Source: Pseudomonadota bacterium
GTDB lineage: Bacteria; Pseudomonadota; Gammaproteobacteria; Burkholderiales; Burkholderiaceae_D
Reading direction: 5' to 3'
Length of the DNA: 15,484 bases
Assembly (NCBI GenBank): GCA_023409175.1
Contig: JAEYIG010000225.1
Coordinates: 1-15,484 of the forward strand
Below, piece after piece: positions 5,880 through 15,484 of this stretch (position 1 is the stretch's first letter; each line of letters opens with the position of its first letter). The translations under genes were made by a program, and so were the position numbers. The notes below the pieces were generated by a model. That model saw nothing but the letters and a program-made list of their open reading frames with translations. It was not told the DNA's origin and did not search any database.

Positions 5880-6860
5880 ATGATTCCAGAAAAAGTTACC
5901 AAAGCCGTCTTTCCCGTTGCCGGACTGGGCACCCGTTTTCTACCGGCAACAAAAGCCAGTCCCAAGGAAATGCTTCCGGTCGTGGACAAACCATTGATCC
6001 AGTATGCCGTTGAAGAAGCGGCAGCTGCAGGCATCACGGAGATGATCTTTGTTACCGGCCGCAACAAACGGGCCATTGAAGACCATTTCGACAAGGCATA
6101 CGAACTTGAAACCGAACTTTATGCCAAGAACAAGCAAACGCTTCTGGACGTCCTGAAAAAAATCAAGCCAAAAAATGTCGAATGCTATTTCGTCAGGCAG
6201 GCAGAAGCACTCGGGCTTGGCCATGCCGTCCTGTGTGCAGCCAGGCTGGTCCGGGATGAACCCTTTGCCGTCATTCTTGCCGACGACCTCCTCGATGCCG
6301 ACGTCCCTGTCATGCGACAGATGAGCGAGCTTTATATGGAAAAAGGCCAAAGCATCATTGGCGTTGAAAAAATCAACATCGCCAAAAGCAAGGACTACGG
6401 CATGATTGCAGGCGATCGTGACGGGAATTTGCTGAAAGTCCATCATATCGTTGAAAAGCCGGCTCCGGAAAACGCCCCGTCCGATCTGGGGGTCGTCGGC
6501 CGCTACATCCTTAACCCCACCATCTTCACCCATTTGCGTAAATTGCGTCCCGGTAGCGGTGGAGAACTGCAGCTCACCGACGCCATTGAATCCCTCCTGG
6601 CGACAGAACCGGTGTTTGCATATGAATTCGATGGCGTCCGTTATGATTGCGGAAGCAAGCTCGGTTATTTAAAGGCAACTGTCCAGTTTGCATTGAAACA
6701 CGAGGAAGTGGGCAGGGAATTCAAACAGTTTCTTGACAGCCGTCCACAAGACCAGTTCCGTAGAAACCATTTTGTGGCCACAACAGCCGTATCGGATATA
6801 GGCACTGTACAACTCGACAAAAAGCCGCCGCAAAACTCATTCCCGATCAACGCGGCCTGA
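5880..6860 (+). CDS. galU: UTP-glucose-1-phosphate uridylyltransferase
   Basis: 326-residue GalU, which makes UDP-glucose from UTP and glucose-1-phosphate for LPS core, exopolysaccharide and other glycans in the cytosol. The N-terminal nucleotide-binding signature AVFPVAGLGTRFLPATKASPKEMLPVVDKPLIQYAVEEA (split here only by reading, residues 9-47) is nearly textbook: Arg19 and Lys25 sit in the expected places. Further on are ILADDLLDAD (substrate/metal region), HHIVEKPAP and YDCGSKLGYLKA. I chose the ATG at 5880 because family proteins start just before VTKAVFPVAG; an in-frame TTG at 5850 would add ten unrelated residues. A modest ribosome site (AAAGG) lies about 11 bases upstream. The C-terminus runs roughly 25 residues past the usual end of about 300, with a low-complexity tail (AVSDIGTVQLDKKPPQ). 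The gene is monocistronic and followed by a strong terminator. Confidence 0.95.
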   Translation: MIPEKVTKAVFPVAGLGTRFLPATKASPKEMLPVVDKPLIQYAVEEAAAAGITEMIFVTGRNKRAIEDHFDKAYELETELYAKNKQTLLDVLKKIKPKNVECYFVRQAEALGLGHAVLCAARLVRDEPFAVILADDLLDADVPVMRQMSELYMEKGQSIIGVEKINIAKSKDYGMIAGDRDGNLLKVHHIVEKPAPENAPSDLGVVGRYILNPTIFTHLRKLRPGSGGELQLTDAIESLLATEPVFAYEFDGVRYDCGSKLGYLKATVQFALKHEEVGREFKQFLDSRPQDQFRRNHFVATTAVSDIGTVQLDKKPPQNSFPINAA

Positions 6861-6893
6861 AAAGAACATGAGCTGAACGCTCGCCGACAATTG

Positions 6894-6935
6894 AAAAGAT
6901 TCTTTTTGCCCGAGGTAAAAAGAATCTTTTTGTTT
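6894..6935 (+). terminator. intrinsic terminator of galU
   Basis: A perfect 14-bp stem, AAAAGATTCTTTTT (6894-6907) with AAAAAGAATCTTTT (6917-6930), has the 9-base loop GCCCGAGGT and is followed by TGTTT. It lies 33 bases after the galU stop. The T run continues from the stem. Confidence 0.88.
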
Positions 6936-7065
6936 ATCCGGGGAAACCGGGGCCCCTCATCATCCACGAAAACATATTCTGATGGATAATGATGAAATAG
7001 CACAGTCGTTAAAACACGCGAAAAGCGTAAAAAACCGAAAATCACCCTTGGAAACAGACATCGAA

Positions 7066-9723
7066 ATGAGCACACAACAACCGGAAACCATACATCGTCT
7101 CGATTACACCGCACCCTCTTTTCTGGTCGATCATATCGACCTTGTCTTCGATCTTGCGCCGTCCGCCACCAGCGTGACCGCAACGACCGAATTCAGACAC
7201 AATCCGGCTTCAGACAGTCACGACATCGTTTTGAATGGCCAGGATCTGGAACTGGTCAAAATCATCATGAACGGCAAGCCACTGGAAAAATCGGATTACG
7301 CCCTGGATCATGGTGAACTGCGCATCCCAAATGCACCTGACAAAGTCACCCTGGAGATCGACACACTTGTCAGGCCGGACAAAAACACGTCCCTGATGGG
7401 ACTGTATATTTCCAACGGCAATTTTTTTACCCAGTGCGAAGCCGAAGGATTCCGGAAAATAACCTATTACCCTGACCGACCGGACGTGATGGCAACCTAT
7501 ACCGTTACCCTCCGTGCTGACCGGAAGAAATATCCGATCCTCCTATCCAACGGCAATCTGGTTGAACAGGGCGATCTTCCAAAAGGCCGTCACTTCGCCA
7601 AATGGGAAGACCCTTTCAAGAAACCATCCTATCTGTTCGCGCTCGTAGCCGGCAAACTGGTCTGTCAGGAAGAGACTTTCAAACTGGCTGATGGCCGTAA
7701 TGCCCTTTTGCAGGTCTGGGTGGAAGACGGCAATCTCGACAAGACGCCACATGCGATGGAATCCCTGAAACACAGCATCGCCTGGGATGAGAGCCGTTTC
7801 GGACTCGAGCTTGACCTTGATCGTTTCATGATCGTCGCCGTCAGCGATTTCAACATGGGCGCGATGGAAAACAAGGGACTGAATATTTTCAATACCCGTT
7901 ACGTCCTGGCCAACCCGCGCATCGCAACCGATCAGGACTACGCCAACATCGAATCCGTTGTCGGCCATGAATACTTCCACAACTGGACAGGCGACAGGGT
8001 GACCTGCCGCGACTGGTTCCAGCTGTCCCTCAAAGAAGGCCTGACTGTCTTCCGTGATCAGGAATTTTCCGCCGATTTGACCGGAAGCGAATCCGGACGT
8101 GCCGTCAAACGGATTGAAGATGTGCGCACTCTCCGTCAGGTACAGTTTCCTGAAGACGCCGGCCCAATGGCCCATCCGGTCCGTCCCGATTCATATCAGG
8201 AAATCAATAATTTCTATACCGTCACGATTTACGAAAAAGGGGCGGAAGTCGTCCGCATGTACCAGACATTACTGGGACGCGATGGCTTCAAAAAAGGCAT
8301 CGACCTGTATTTCGAACGCCATGACGGTAATGCCGTGACATGTGCCGATTTTCTCGCGGCCATGGCCGATGCCAATGGCCGCGACCTGTCACAATTCGAA
8401 CTCTGGTACAGCCAGGCGGGAACCCCACGTGTCAAACTGGAAAGCGACTATGACAGCCAAAACAAAACACTGTCACTGACATTGTCCCAGAGCTGTCCAT
8501 CAACACCCGGGCAGTCCGACAAGAAACCATACTTGATCCCCGTTGCCATCGGCTTGCTGGACAAGAACGGCAAAGGCATTCCCGTTCAACTCAAAGGGGC
8601 AGCCACGTCGTCCGATACCTGCGTACTGGAACTGACCAAAGAAAAGGAAACCTTTACCTTGGTGAATGTCCCGGAAAAACCGGTCATATCCGCCCTGCGC
8701 AATTTTTCGGCTCCTGTCATTCTGGAATTCGACCAGTCAGATGAGGAACTGCTGCACCTGCTTTCGAACGACTCTGACAGTTTCAACCGATGGGAAGCCG
8801 GACAACGACTCGCCATGCGTCGCCTGCTGGACATGACACAGGCCATTCGCGAAAACAGGGCGCTGACACTGGACAAGCCCTTTATCGAAGCCTTCCGCTC
8901 TGTCCTGACAAACACATCACTGGACCCGGCCTTGCGTGAACTGGCATTGACGTTACCGAGCGAAACGATGATCGCGGAAAAAATGGATGAAGTCGATCCA
9001 CGTGCAATCCATCAGGCACGTCAGTTCATGCGCAAGGCCCTCGCCACTGAACTCGAAAAAGAATGGAAGCAGGTTTATAAAGATAACCGGACAGATGGGG
9101 AATACCGCCCGGTTCCACAGGACGCGGGCAAACGCGCATTGAAAAACCTTGCCTTGTCTTACCTGCTGCTTACCGATAAAACCGATACCTGCCAAATGGC
9201 AATCAACCAGTACCATCAGGCAAACAATATGACCGACAGGCTTTCTGCCCTGACCTCACTTGTCCACTCAGGATGCATGCAAAAGTTGCCGGAAGTGAAA
9301 GAATTGCTGAACCATTTCTACCAGGAATATGAAAACGAACCTCTTGTCATCGACAAATGGTTCTCGCTGCAATCCACGTCTCCGACGACATCCATCGACT
9401 CCATCCGCGAGCTGATGGAACATCCGGCCTTCACCTTCAGGAATCCTAACCGTGCCCGAAGCCTTATCTTTGGCTTTTGTCACAACAATATGGCACAATT
9501 TCATGCTGAAGATGGGAGCGGTTATGAATTCTGGGCAAAATACCTGCTGGAACTCGACAGGATCAACCCACAAGTCGCCGCCCGCCTCGCCAGATGTATG
9601 GATCAGTACAAACGCTATGTTCCATCATTGCGCCAATCGGCAGAACAGGCCCTGAAACACGTTTCAAAACAGGAATTGTCCCGCGACACGCGCGAAATCA
9701 TCAATAAAACATTGTCAGCTTAA
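7066..9723 (+). CDS. pepN: aminopeptidase N (M1 family zinc metallopeptidase)
   Basis: 885-residue PepN, a cytosolic zinc aminopeptidase that trims N-terminal residues from peptides in the last steps of protein turnover. The start at 7066 gives [20 protein letters not shown], which lines up with the known E. coli N-terminus; an in-frame ATG at 6982 would add 28 residues and has no ribosome site. Seen in order are the beta-rich N-terminal domain, the substrate-binding motif GAMEN (265-269), the zinc site H301-E-Y-F-H305 with Glu324 in KEGLT as third ligand, and Tyr389 in [12 protein letters not shown] as the transition-state tyrosine. These are followed by the helical C-terminal domain ending in EIINKTLSA. 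Length is close to the 870 of E. coli. fbp follows after 20 bases without a terminator, so the two are likely co-transcribed. Confidence 0.96.
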   Translation: MSTQQPETIHRLDYTAPSFLVDHIDLVFDLAPSATSVTATTEFRHNPASDSHDIVLNGQDLELVKIIMNGKPLEKSDYALDHGELRIPNAPDKVTLEIDTLVRPDKNTSLMGLYISNGNFFTQCEAEGFRKITYYPDRPDVMATYTVTLRADRKKYPILLSNGNLVEQGDLPKGRHFAKWEDPFKKPSYLFALVAGKLVCQEETFKLADGRNALLQVWVEDGNLDKTPHAMESLKHSIAWDESRFGLELDLDRFMIVAVSDFNMGAMENKGLNIFNTRYVLANPRIATDQDYANIESVVGHEYFHNWTGDRVTCRDWFQLSLKEGLTVFRDQEFSADLTGSESGRAVKRIEDVRTLRQVQFPEDAGPMAHPVRPDSYQEINNFYTVTIYEKGAEVVRMYQTLLGRDGFKKGIDLYFERHDGNAVTCADFLAAMADANGRDLSQFELWYSQAGTPRVKLESDYDSQNKTLSLTLSQSCPSTPGQSDKKPYLIPVAIGLLDKNGKGIPVQLKGAATSSDTCVLELTKEKETFTLVNVPEKPVISALRNFSAPVILEFDQSDEELLHLLSNDSDSFNRWEAGQRLAMRRLLDMTQAIRENRALTLDKPFIEAFRSVLTNTSLDPALRELALTLPSETMIAEKMDEVDPRAIHQARQFMRKALATELEKEWKQVYKDNRTDGEYRPVPQDAGKRALKNLALSYLLLTDKTDTCQMAINQYHQANNMTDRLSALTSLVHSGCMQKLPEVKELLNHFYQEYENEPLVIDKWFSLQSTSPTTSIDSIRELMEHPAFTFRNPNRARSLIFGFCHNNMAQFHAEDGSGYEFWAKYLLELDRINPQVAARLARCMDQYKRYVPSLRQSAEQALKHVSKQELSRDTREIINKTLSA

Positions 9724-9743
9724 AACGAAAAAACGAGAAAGAA

Positions 9744-10757
9744 ATGAGACAGAAACGAGTCAGCCTGACACAACACCTGATTGAGGAAAACCGCCGCTAC
9801 GGCACAGTGCCTGAAGAATTGCGCCTGCTTCTGGAAGTCGTCGCACGCGCCTGCAAAACCATCGGCCACTCCGTCGGCAAGGGTGCCCTGGGCAATATCC
9901 TGGGCAGTAACGAAACCGAAAACGTCCAGGGTGAAGTCCAGAAGAAGCTGGATATCCTTTCCAACGAAATCCTGCTCGAATCCAATGAGTGGGGCGGTCA
10001 CCTGTCCGCGATGGCTTCCGAAGAGATGGAAACCATCCATCCTATTTCCAAAACCTATCCTCACGGAAGCTACCTTCTCCTGTTCGATCCTCTTGACGGT
10101 TCCAGCAACATCGACGTCAACGTTTCCATCGGCACCATTTTTTCCGTGCTGAAAATGCCTGAAGACAAGACTGACGCCGACGAAAAGGATTTCCTGCAGA
10201 CAGGACGCCAGCAAATCGCCGCCGGTTATGCCCTGTATGGCCCGCAAACCCTGCTGATTCTGACGACCGGACGAGGCGTTCACTGCTTTACGCTCGACCG
10301 TGAAATGGGTTCATGGGTACTGACGCAAGCAAACATGCAAATTCCGGAAGACACCAGCGAATACGCCATCAACGCATCGAATGCCCGTCGCTGGTTCCCT
10401 CCTGTCAAACGCTATTTTGAGGAAATGCAGGCCGGCAAAGGCGGCCCCCTGAAAAAAGATTTCAACATGCGCTGGGTTGCATCAATGGTGACCGACATGC
10501 ACCGTATCCTGAACCGTGGCGGCATCTTCATGTACCCTTCCGATGAACGCAACATCGAACAGGGCGGCCGTATCCGTCTGCTTTACGAAGCCAACCCGAT
10601 GGCATTCATCGTCGAACAGGCGGGTGGCGCGGCGACCAATGGCCTGATTCCGTTGTTGGACGTCGTTCCCGAAAAACTGCATCAGCGCGTTCCTGTTTTC
10701 CTCGGTTCAAAAAACGAAGTCGAACGCATCACCCGTTATCACAAGGAAACACGATAA
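9744..10757 (+). CDS. fbp: fructose-1,6-bisphosphatase class 1
   Basis: 337-residue class I fructose-1,6-bisphosphatase, the gluconeogenic enzyme that removes the C1 phosphate to give fructose-6-phosphate. The metal and substrate site is visible as ASEEME (90-95) and [19 protein letters not shown] beginning at Asp115; further on come [24 protein letters not shown] and [17 protein letters not shown], all standard for the family. Length matches the usual 330-340. The start ATG is preceded by GAGAAAG, a weak ribosome site, consistent with coupling to pepN 20 bases upstream. A strong terminator follows. For an organism living on organic acids this enzyme would be needed to make hexose, which also feeds galU; that link is inference. 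Confidence 0.96.
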   Translation: MRQKRVSLTQHLIEENRRYGTVPEELRLLLEVVARACKTIGHSVGKGALGNILGSNETENVQGEVQKKLDILSNEILLESNEWGGHLSAMASEEMETIHPISKTYPHGSYLLLFDPLDGSSNIDVNVSIGTIFSVLKMPEDKTDADEKDFLQTGRQQIAAGYALYGPQTLLILTTGRGVHCFTLDREMGSWVLTQANMQIPEDTSEYAINASNARRWFPPVKRYFEEMQAGKGGPLKKDFNMRWVASMVTDMHRILNRGGIFMYPSDERNIEQGGRIRLLYEANPMAFIVEQAGGAATNGLIPLLDVVPEKLHQRVPVFLGSKNEVERITRYHKETR

Positions 10758-10767
10758 CCGGCTTGTC

Positions 10768-10805
10768 AAAAAAAGCGCGGCATTATAAACAGCCGCGCTT
10801 TTTTT
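10768..10805 (+). terminator. intrinsic terminator of pepN-fbp
   Basis: GCGCGGC (10775-10781) pairs with GCCGCGC (10792-10798) around a 10-base loop; seven A before and seven T after extend the pairing to 14 bp. It lies 10 bases after the fbp stop and is symmetrical enough to act in both directions. Confidence 0.93.
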
Positions 10806-11024
10806 GTATGAATTCCACTTTCGGCGCCGTACCGTCAAAAACATTTCTCATATGACGTTTTCGCCAGCCTTATAAACGATTGTGCTGAAAATTTCAGACA
10901 ATCCGGTTCTGAAAACGGACTTGAAGCTGCCATTCAATTCCCCTTGACGCATAAAACGGCTAGAATTTCTCCTTATGCAAAATTTCCCCCGATTCGTTCG
11001 GTTTATGGGAACAGGAAAACGGAC
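10806..11024 (+). promoter_or_regulatory. glyQ upstream region
   Basis: Between the fbp terminator and glyQ there must be a promoter for the glyQ-glyS-gmhB-plsC run. I see the 13-base palindrome CTGAAA-A-TTTCAG at 10885-10897, and TTGACG (10944-10949) with TAGAAT (10961-10966). The latter two are good matches to -35 and -10 boxes but lie only 11 bases apart, too close to work together. TAGAAT alone may be the -10 box. No tRNA-sensing leader is visible. Confidence 0.3.
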
Positions 11025-11936
11025 ATGATCACTTTTCAACAAATCATCTTTACGCTTCAACAATACTGGAGCCAACAAGGCTGCGCCCTCCTTCAGCCAT
11101 ACGATATGGAAGTCGGTGCCGGTACGTCGCACACGGCAACCTTTTTGCGGGCCATTGGCCCCGAACCATGGAGAGCGGCGTACGTACAGCCATCCCGCCG
11201 TCCCAAGGACGGCCGTTACGGTGAAAACCCGAACCGGATGCAGCATTATTACCAGTTTCAGGTTGTCTTAAAACCCGCTCCGGAAGATATCCTCGACCTG
11301 TACCTGGGCTCCCTTGCAGCGTTAGGCCTTGACCTGAAACAGAACGACGTCCGTTTCGTCGAAGACGACTGGGAAAATCCTACCCTTGGTGCATGGGGGC
11401 TCGGCTGGGAAGTCTGGTTAAATGGTATGGAAGTGACCCAGTTCACCTATTTCCAGCAAGTCGGCGGTATCGACTGCCATCCGATTCTCGGCGAAATCAC
11501 TTACGGCCTTGAACGTCTGGCGATGTACCTTCAGGGCGTCGAAAACGTCTATGACCTTGTCTGGACGGAATGGACGGACCGTGGCGTCAAGAAATACCTG
11601 ACTTACGGCGATGTATACCATCAGAACGAAGTGGAACAGTCCGCCTTCAACTTCGAACAGGCCAACGTCCCCTTCCTGTTCACCCTGTTCACCAACTACG
11701 AAACCGAAGCCAAACGGCTGATCGAAGAAAAATTGACCTTACCCGCTTACGAAAACATTCTGAAAGCGGCACATACGTTCAATCTGCTGGACGCACGCGG
11801 TGCCCTGTCCGTTACCGAACGGGCAGCCTATATCGGCCGTATCCGGACCCTGTCACGCATGGTGGCACAAGGCTATTACGAGTCCCGCGAAGCGCTGGGT
11901 TTCCCGATGTGCAGCGATCACCGGAAAATTGCATAA
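11025..11936 (+). CDS. glyQ: glycyl-tRNA synthetase alpha subunit
   Basis: 303-residue catalytic alpha subunit of the bacterial tetrameric (alpha2beta2) glycyl-tRNA synthetase, a class II enzyme that activates glycine with ATP. The start [15 protein letters not shown] fits the family N-terminus and E. coli length (303); the frame is open for 27 more codons upstream but those are not family sequence. AGGA lies about 9 bases before the chosen ATG. Conserved stretches include [26 protein letters not shown] near residues 23-48, then [19 protein letters not shown] (class II motif 2 region) and [21 protein letters not shown]; the C-terminal part includes [16 protein letters not shown]. glyS follows 68 bases later. 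Confidence 0.97.
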   Translation: MITFQQIIFTLQQYWSQQGCALLQPYDMEVGAGTSHTATFLRAIGPEPWRAAYVQPSRRPKDGRYGENPNRMQHYYQFQVVLKPAPEDILDLYLGSLAALGLDLKQNDVRFVEDDWENPTLGAWGLGWEVWLNGMEVTQFTYFQQVGGIDCHPILGEITYGLERLAMYLQGVENVYDLVWTEWTDRGVKKYLTYGDVYHQNEVEQSAFNFEQANVPFLFTLFTNYETEAKRLIEEKLTLPAYENILKAAHTFNLLDARGALSVTERAAYIGRIRTLSRMVAQGYYESREALGFPMCSDHRKIA

Positions 11937-11968
11937 GCCGGATATTGAACTGACCCGTATGAATTACC

Positions 11969-11984
11969 GAGCGGATTACCGCTC
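11969..11984 (+). other. small hairpin between glyQ and glyS
   Basis: GAGCGG (11969-11974) and CCGCTC (11979-11984) form a perfect 6-bp stem with the loop ATTA, followed by A residues and then the glyS ribosome site. Without a T run it is not a terminator. It may protect the mRNA end or tune glyS translation; this is inference. Confidence 0.45.
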
Positions 11985-12004
11985 AAAAAGCAAAAGGCTT
12001 TAAT

Positions 12005-14089
12005 ATGAACCAGACCCTGCTAGTTGAACTTTTGACAGAAGAATTGCCTCCGAAGGCATTGATGAAACTGGCCGATTCGTTTGCTAATACCATTGAAAAC
12101 AGTCTCAGACAGGAAGATTTTTTAAACGAGTCGTCCAAAACGACTATCTACGCGACTCCCCGACGTCTGGCCGTCACCATCACCGACGTCCGTGACGTAT
12201 CTCCTGACAAGACAGTCCGCCAGAAAGTCCTGCCTGTTTCCGTCGCACTGGATGCCGACGGCAATCCGACTGCCCCCCTTAAAAAGAAACTGGCTGCATT
12301 GAATATTCCGGACATTGACCTCGACAAACTGGAAAAAGCCCCGGACGGCAAGAACGAAAGCTTCTTTTATACCTACACCGCCGCCGGGTTGCCACTGGCA
12401 AGTGCCTTGCAGAAAGCGGTGGAAAAAGCGGCACACGACCTGCCCGTCCCGAAAATGATGACGTACCAGCGCCCGGATGGCGAAACTGTTGAATTCGTCC
12501 GTCCGGTCCACGAGTTCATTGCCATGCACGGTGAAAACGTCGTCCCGATTACCCTCCTGGGCCTGTCAGCCGGACGTACCACACACGGACACCGTTTCCT
12601 TTCCGACGGCGACATCGGCATTCTGGCTGCCGATTACTATGCCGTTACCCTCGAAACACGCGGCAAGGTCATTCCAGGGTTCCAGTCCCGGAAAGAACGC
12701 ATCCGTGCAATGCTGAATGAAAAAGCAAAAGGAGACAAAGTCCTGATGCCCGAATCACTTCTGGATGAAGTGACCGCTCTGGTTGAATGGCCCATCGTTT
12801 ACGAATGCAATTTTGAGGACACATTCCTCGAAGTCCCGCAGGAATGCCTGATCCTGACGATGCAGACAAACCAGAAATACTTTGCCCTGACAGACGCTTC
12901 CGGCCGTTTGCGTTCGCGTTTTCTGATCGTTTCCAATATGGAAACCAATACGCCTCAACGTATCATCAGTGGCAACGAACGTGTCGTACGCCCTCGCCTG
13001 TCGGATGCCCGTTTCTTCTTCGAACAGGATAAAAAGAAAAAACTCGAAGACCGGCTGCCAGGATTGGCCAACGTCGTTTACCACAACAAGCTTGGCACAC
13101 TGGCCCAACGAATGGCCCGAGTCCGACAGCTGGCCGTTTTCATTGCCGGCAAGCTCGGCTATGACAAACAACTCGTTGACCGTGGCGCGCAACTGGCCAA
13201 GGCCGACCTGTTGACTGAAATGGTCGGCGAATTTCCTGAACTGCAAGGCATCATGGGCACCTATTACGCCCGTCACGATGGCGAGCACGAAGAAGTGGCG
13301 CTGGCGGCACAGGAACACTACATGCCCCGCTTTGCCGGCGATGTACTGCCGACAACCCCTACCGGAACGGCCATTGCACTTGCCGACAAAATGGAAACAC
13401 TCGTCGGAATCTGGGGTATCGGCCTGCAACCGACCGGTGACAGGGACCCATTCGCATTACGCCGTCATGCACTCGGATTCCTGCGTATCCTGATCGAGAA
13501 AAAACTGCCGCTGTCCCTGCGCGAAACACTCGCTGAAACAGTCAGTATCCTTTCAACGAATGCTACCCTGAAAGACCCGACCGAAGGTGTGATCGCTTTC
13601 TTCATGGACCGTCTGCGAGGCATATTGCGCGACCGTGGCTACACTCCTGTCGAAATCGAGGCAGTCCTCTCCCAGAACCCGGATCGTTTCGATAACCTCA
13701 TCGACAGGCTGGATGCTGTCCGCGCCTTTGCCGAAATGCCTGAGGCAGCATCTCTGGCCGCTGCGAACAAGCGTATTACGAACATCCTCAAGAAATCGGA
13801 CGTCAATACCGGACAGGTACAGCCAAACGTCCTGGTCGAAGACAGCGAAAAGAAACTGTTTACCGACATGATGGCAGTCAAACCGAAGGCCGATGAGAAA
13901 TTTGCGGCCGGCGATTATACTGGTACACTGAAAACCATGGCCCAATTGCACGATAACGTCGACGCTTTTTTCAACAATGTCATGGTTATGGCAGACGACC
14001 AGAAACTGCGCAACAACCGCATCGCCTTGCTGAAACAGTTGCACACGATGATGAATCAGGTCGCCGACATTTCAAAACTGGCTTCTTAA
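12005..14089 (+). CDS. glyS: glycyl-tRNA synthetase beta subunit
   Basis: 694-residue beta subunit, which carries the tRNA-recognition parts and pairs with GlyQ to charge tRNA-Gly. The N-terminal signature [15 protein letters not shown] is immediately recognisable, followed by [11 protein letters not shown], the body with [29 protein letters not shown]-type segment [18 protein letters not shown] and [21 protein letters not shown]. The last 100 residues form the DALR-type anticodon-binding region ([22 protein letters not shown]). E. coli GlyS is 689 residues, so the gene is full length. AAGG lies 8 bases before the ATG. No terminator separates it from gmhB 25 bases downstream. Confidence 0.97.
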   Translation: MNQTLLVELLTEELPPKALMKLADSFANTIENSLRQEDFLNESSKTTIYATPRRLAVTITDVRDVSPDKTVRQKVLPVSVALDADGNPTAPLKKKLAALNIPDIDLDKLEKAPDGKNESFFYTYTAAGLPLASALQKAVEKAAHDLPVPKMMTYQRPDGETVEFVRPVHEFIAMHGENVVPITLLGLSAGRTTHGHRFLSDGDIGILAADYYAVTLETRGKVIPGFQSRKERIRAMLNEKAKGDKVLMPESLLDEVTALVEWPIVYECNFEDTFLEVPQECLILTMQTNQKYFALTDASGRLRSRFLIVSNMETNTPQRIISGNERVVRPRLSDARFFFEQDKKKKLEDRLPGLANVVYHNKLGTLAQRMARVRQLAVFIAGKLGYDKQLVDRGAQLAKADLLTEMVGEFPELQGIMGTYYARHDGEHEEVALAAQEHYMPRFAGDVLPTTPTGTAIALADKMETLVGIWGIGLQPTGDRDPFALRRHALGFLRILIEKKLPLSLRETLAETVSILSTNATLKDPTEGVIAFFMDRLRGILRDRGYTPVEIEAVLSQNPDRFDNLIDRLDAVRAFAEMPEAASLAAANKRITNILKKSDVNTGQVQPNVLVEDSEKKLFTDMMAVKPKADEKFAAGDYTGTLKTMAQLHDNVDAFFNNVMVMADDQKLRNNRIALLKQLHTMMNQVADISKLAS

Positions 14090-14114
14090 TGCCTCTTAAT
14101 TCAGGGAACAGGTT

Positions 14115-14699
14115 ATGAAACTCATTATTCTGGACCGCGATGGCGTGATTAATGAAGATTCCGATTCATTCATCAAAACTCCTGATGAATGGATTGCCCT
14201 TCCCGGCTCACTCGAAGCGATTGCCCGTTTGACAAAAGCGGGATACAAAGTCGTCGTTGCGACAAACCAGTCCGGTCTTGGCCGGGGTTTTTTCGACATC
14301 ATGACCTTAAATGCCATCCACCAGAAAATGCAGGCGGCCGTCAAAGCGGCGGGCGGGATGATCGAAGCCATTTTTTTCTGTCCCCATACCGCCAGTGACA
14401 ATTGCGACTGCCGCAAACCGCGTCAGGGCATGTTCAGCTCCATATCTGAACGTTATGAGATCAAACTGGATGAAGTGCCATCTGTAGGCGATTCTCTGCG
14501 GGATTTGCAAGCCGCGTTCCTTGCTGGCTGCACTCCCATTCTCGTTCTTTCCGGAAAAGGGAAACAGACGCTTGAAAATGGTGGCCTCCCCCCCAAAACA
14601 ATCGTATTCGATAATCTTTCGGCTGTAGTGGATTATTTGCTGACCCCGGAAGTGGCAACTTTGGAACAGAAGGAAAAACCTTCTCAGGAAACACCGTGA
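14115..14699 (+). CDS. gmhB: D-glycero-beta-D-manno-heptose-1,7-bisphosphate 7-phosphatase
   Basis: 194-residue HAD-superfamily phosphatase of the GmhB group, which removes the 7-phosphate from heptose bisphosphate on the way to ADP-heptose for the LPS inner core. Motif I is DRDGVIN with Asp7 (nucleophile) and Asp9 (acid/base), motif II is TNQSG (50-54), the structural zinc loop has Cys89, His91, Cys97 and Cys99 in CPHTASDNCDCRKP, motif III is Lys101 and motif IV is VGDSLRD with Asp126. The zinc loop and lack of a large cap are what mark GmhB or the related histidinol phosphatase; the beta anomer is the usual assignment for proteobacteria and is inferred. AGGGA lies about 8 bases before the ATG. 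The C-terminal 20 residues are Glu/Lys-rich and probably disordered. Confidence 0.92.
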   Translation: MKLIILDRDGVINEDSDSFIKTPDEWIALPGSLEAIARLTKAGYKVVVATNQSGLGRGFFDIMTLNAIHQKMQAAVKAAGGMIEAIFFCPHTASDNCDCRKPRQGMFSSISERYEIKLDEVPSVGDSLRDLQAAFLAGCTPILVLSGKGKQTLENGGLPPKTIVFDNLSAVVDYLLTPEVATLEQKEKPSQETP

Positions 14700-14759
14700 A
14701 ATACCGAATCATTACAGAAACCGGAGCAAGCCCCTTCCTGAATTTTCCGGGAGATTTCA

Positions 14760-15484
14760 TTGCGTAAACTAAGCCTGTTCCTGCGTTCCCTCTGTTTTGG
14801 CATTGCCCAGGTCGTCTTTACCCCCATTTGGGCATGTGTCTGTTTTCTGACTCTCTGGCTTCCTTTTCCGAAGCGTTTTTACATCGCTACCCGCTGGAAT
14901 GTGATAACCGTCTGGCTTGCCAAAGTGATATGCGGTATCGACTATCAGGTCATCGGCCGTGAAAACCTGCCGGAGGTACCGTCCATTCTGCTATCCAAAC
15001 ACCAGTCTGCCTGGGAAACCATTTTCCTGATTGCGGTTCCACCAAAACCGCTTTCTTTTGTCCTGAAAAAGGAACTGTTATACATTCCTTTTTTCGGCTG
15101 GGCACTCGCCCTCATGCGCAACATTCCGATTGACAGAAGTCAGGGAGTCAGCGCCATCCGACAGCTGGTCCGTAAAGGGAGCCAACGTCTGAAAAACGGA
15201 CAATGGGTCGTTATCTTTCCAGAGGGAACCCGTACGGCCGTCGGGAAGAAAGGGAAATACCTGAACGGCGGTTCGCGTCTGGCCGTCGAATCCGGAGCGC
15301 CTGTCGTTCCCATTGCCTTGAATGCCGGGGAATGCTGGCCTAGAAATTCGTTCATCAAAAAACCGGGTATGATTACCGTTTCAATCGGTAAAGCCATCGA
15401 CCCCAAAGGCCGTGCGCCAGATGAATTGATGAAAGAAGTCGAAAACTGGATTGAAAGCGAAATGCATCGGATATCCCCCGATAT
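14760..15484 (+). CDS. plsC: 1-acylglycerol-3-phosphate O-acyltransferase, 3' end outside window
   Basis: The first 241 codons of a PlsC/LPLAT-family acyltransferase, which acylates lysophosphatidic acid to phosphatidic acid at the inner membrane. I place the start at the TTG at 14760 because GGGAG lies about 7 bases before it and no in-frame ATG occurs early enough to keep the N-terminus. Residues about 5-35 (LFLRSLCFGIAQVVFTPIWA...) are a hydrophobic anchor. Motif I reads H81-Q-S-A-W-E86, so it is HX4E where most family members have HX4D. Motif III is FPEGTR (153-158), and motif IV is PVVPIALNAGE from about 181. The reading frame runs open off the window edge. It follows gmhB by 60 bases in the same direction, an order that I recall from Burkholderiales genomes. 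Confidence 0.93.
   Translation, partial: MRKLSLFLRSLCFGIAQVVFTPIWACVCFLTLWLPFPKRFYIATRWNVITVWLAKVICGIDYQVIGRENLPEVPSILLSKHQSAWETIFLIAVPPKPLSFVLKKELLYIPFFGWALALMRNIPIDRSQGVSAIRQLVRKGSQRLKNGQWVVIFPEGTRTAVGKKGKYLNGGSRLAVESGAPVVPIALNAGECWPRNSFIKKPGMITVSIGKAIDPKGRAPDELMKEVENWIESEMHRISPD

Noticed and set aside
6982..7065. 28-residue N-terminal extension of PepN.
   Set aside because: It does not resemble the family; [17 protein letters not shown] at 7066 matches the known N-terminus.
7543..8175. 210-codon minus-strand frame inside pepN.
   Set aside because: It lies opposite the zinc-site coding region, which is fully conserved on the plus strand.
10944..10966. TTGACG followed by TAGAAT as a complete sigma70 promoter for glyQ.
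   Set aside because: The spacing is only 11 bases; working promoters need about 16-18. One box may be real but not the pair.
12755..13429. 224-codon minus-strand frame inside glyS.
   Set aside because: A shadow of the conserved GlyS reading frame, without recognisable protein features.

Overview
The window looks like ordinary chromosome from a moderate-GC betaproteobacterium of the order Burkholderiales, possibly Oxalobacteraceae. The placement is inferred from gene order (glyQ-glyS-gmhB-plsC; pepN-fbp), from the H-NS type (short, with a YRNP...GETWSGRGKAPKW tail) and from protein style. No database search was possible. There are no rRNA or tRNA genes, no CRISPR array and no insertion sequence that I can see.

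Layout. (1) Bases 1-2115 hold the 3' part of a large PAS-PAS-GGDEF-EAL signalling protein. Its cyclase motif and inhibitory site look intact, but its EAL half has lost several catalytic residues. (2) Bases 2131-4771 are a small accessory-looking stretch: a RidA-family protein and a small lipoprotein on the minus strand; a conserved hypothetical of a kind common in phages on the plus strand; yaaA (peroxide stress) on the minus strand; and a PIN-domain protein on the plus strand, starting only 23 bp from yaaA. (3) Bases 4772-5439 are AT-rich and carry an H-NS-like nucleoid protein gene with two long inverted repeats upstream and a clear terminator downstream. (4) About 440 bases follow with no convincing gene, then galU (UDP-glucose pyrophosphorylase) with a strong terminator. 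(5) pepN (aminopeptidase N) and fbp (fructose-1,6-bisphosphatase) form a tight pair closed by a strong terminator. (6) glyQ and glyS (the two glycyl-tRNA synthetase subunits), gmhB (heptose bisphosphate phosphatase) and the 5' part of a plsC-like acyltransferase run co-directionally to the window edge.

The housekeeping half joins translation (glyQS), envelope synthesis (galU supplies UDP-glucose, gmhB acts in ADP-heptose synthesis for LPS, plsC makes phosphatidic acid) and central metabolism (fbp, pepN). I did not find a clearly new multi-gene system. The most interesting items are the degenerate EAL domain fused to an intact cyclase, the inverted repeats in front of the H-NS gene, the cramped yaaA/PIN divergent start region, and the repeat cluster between ridA and the phage-type hypothetical.
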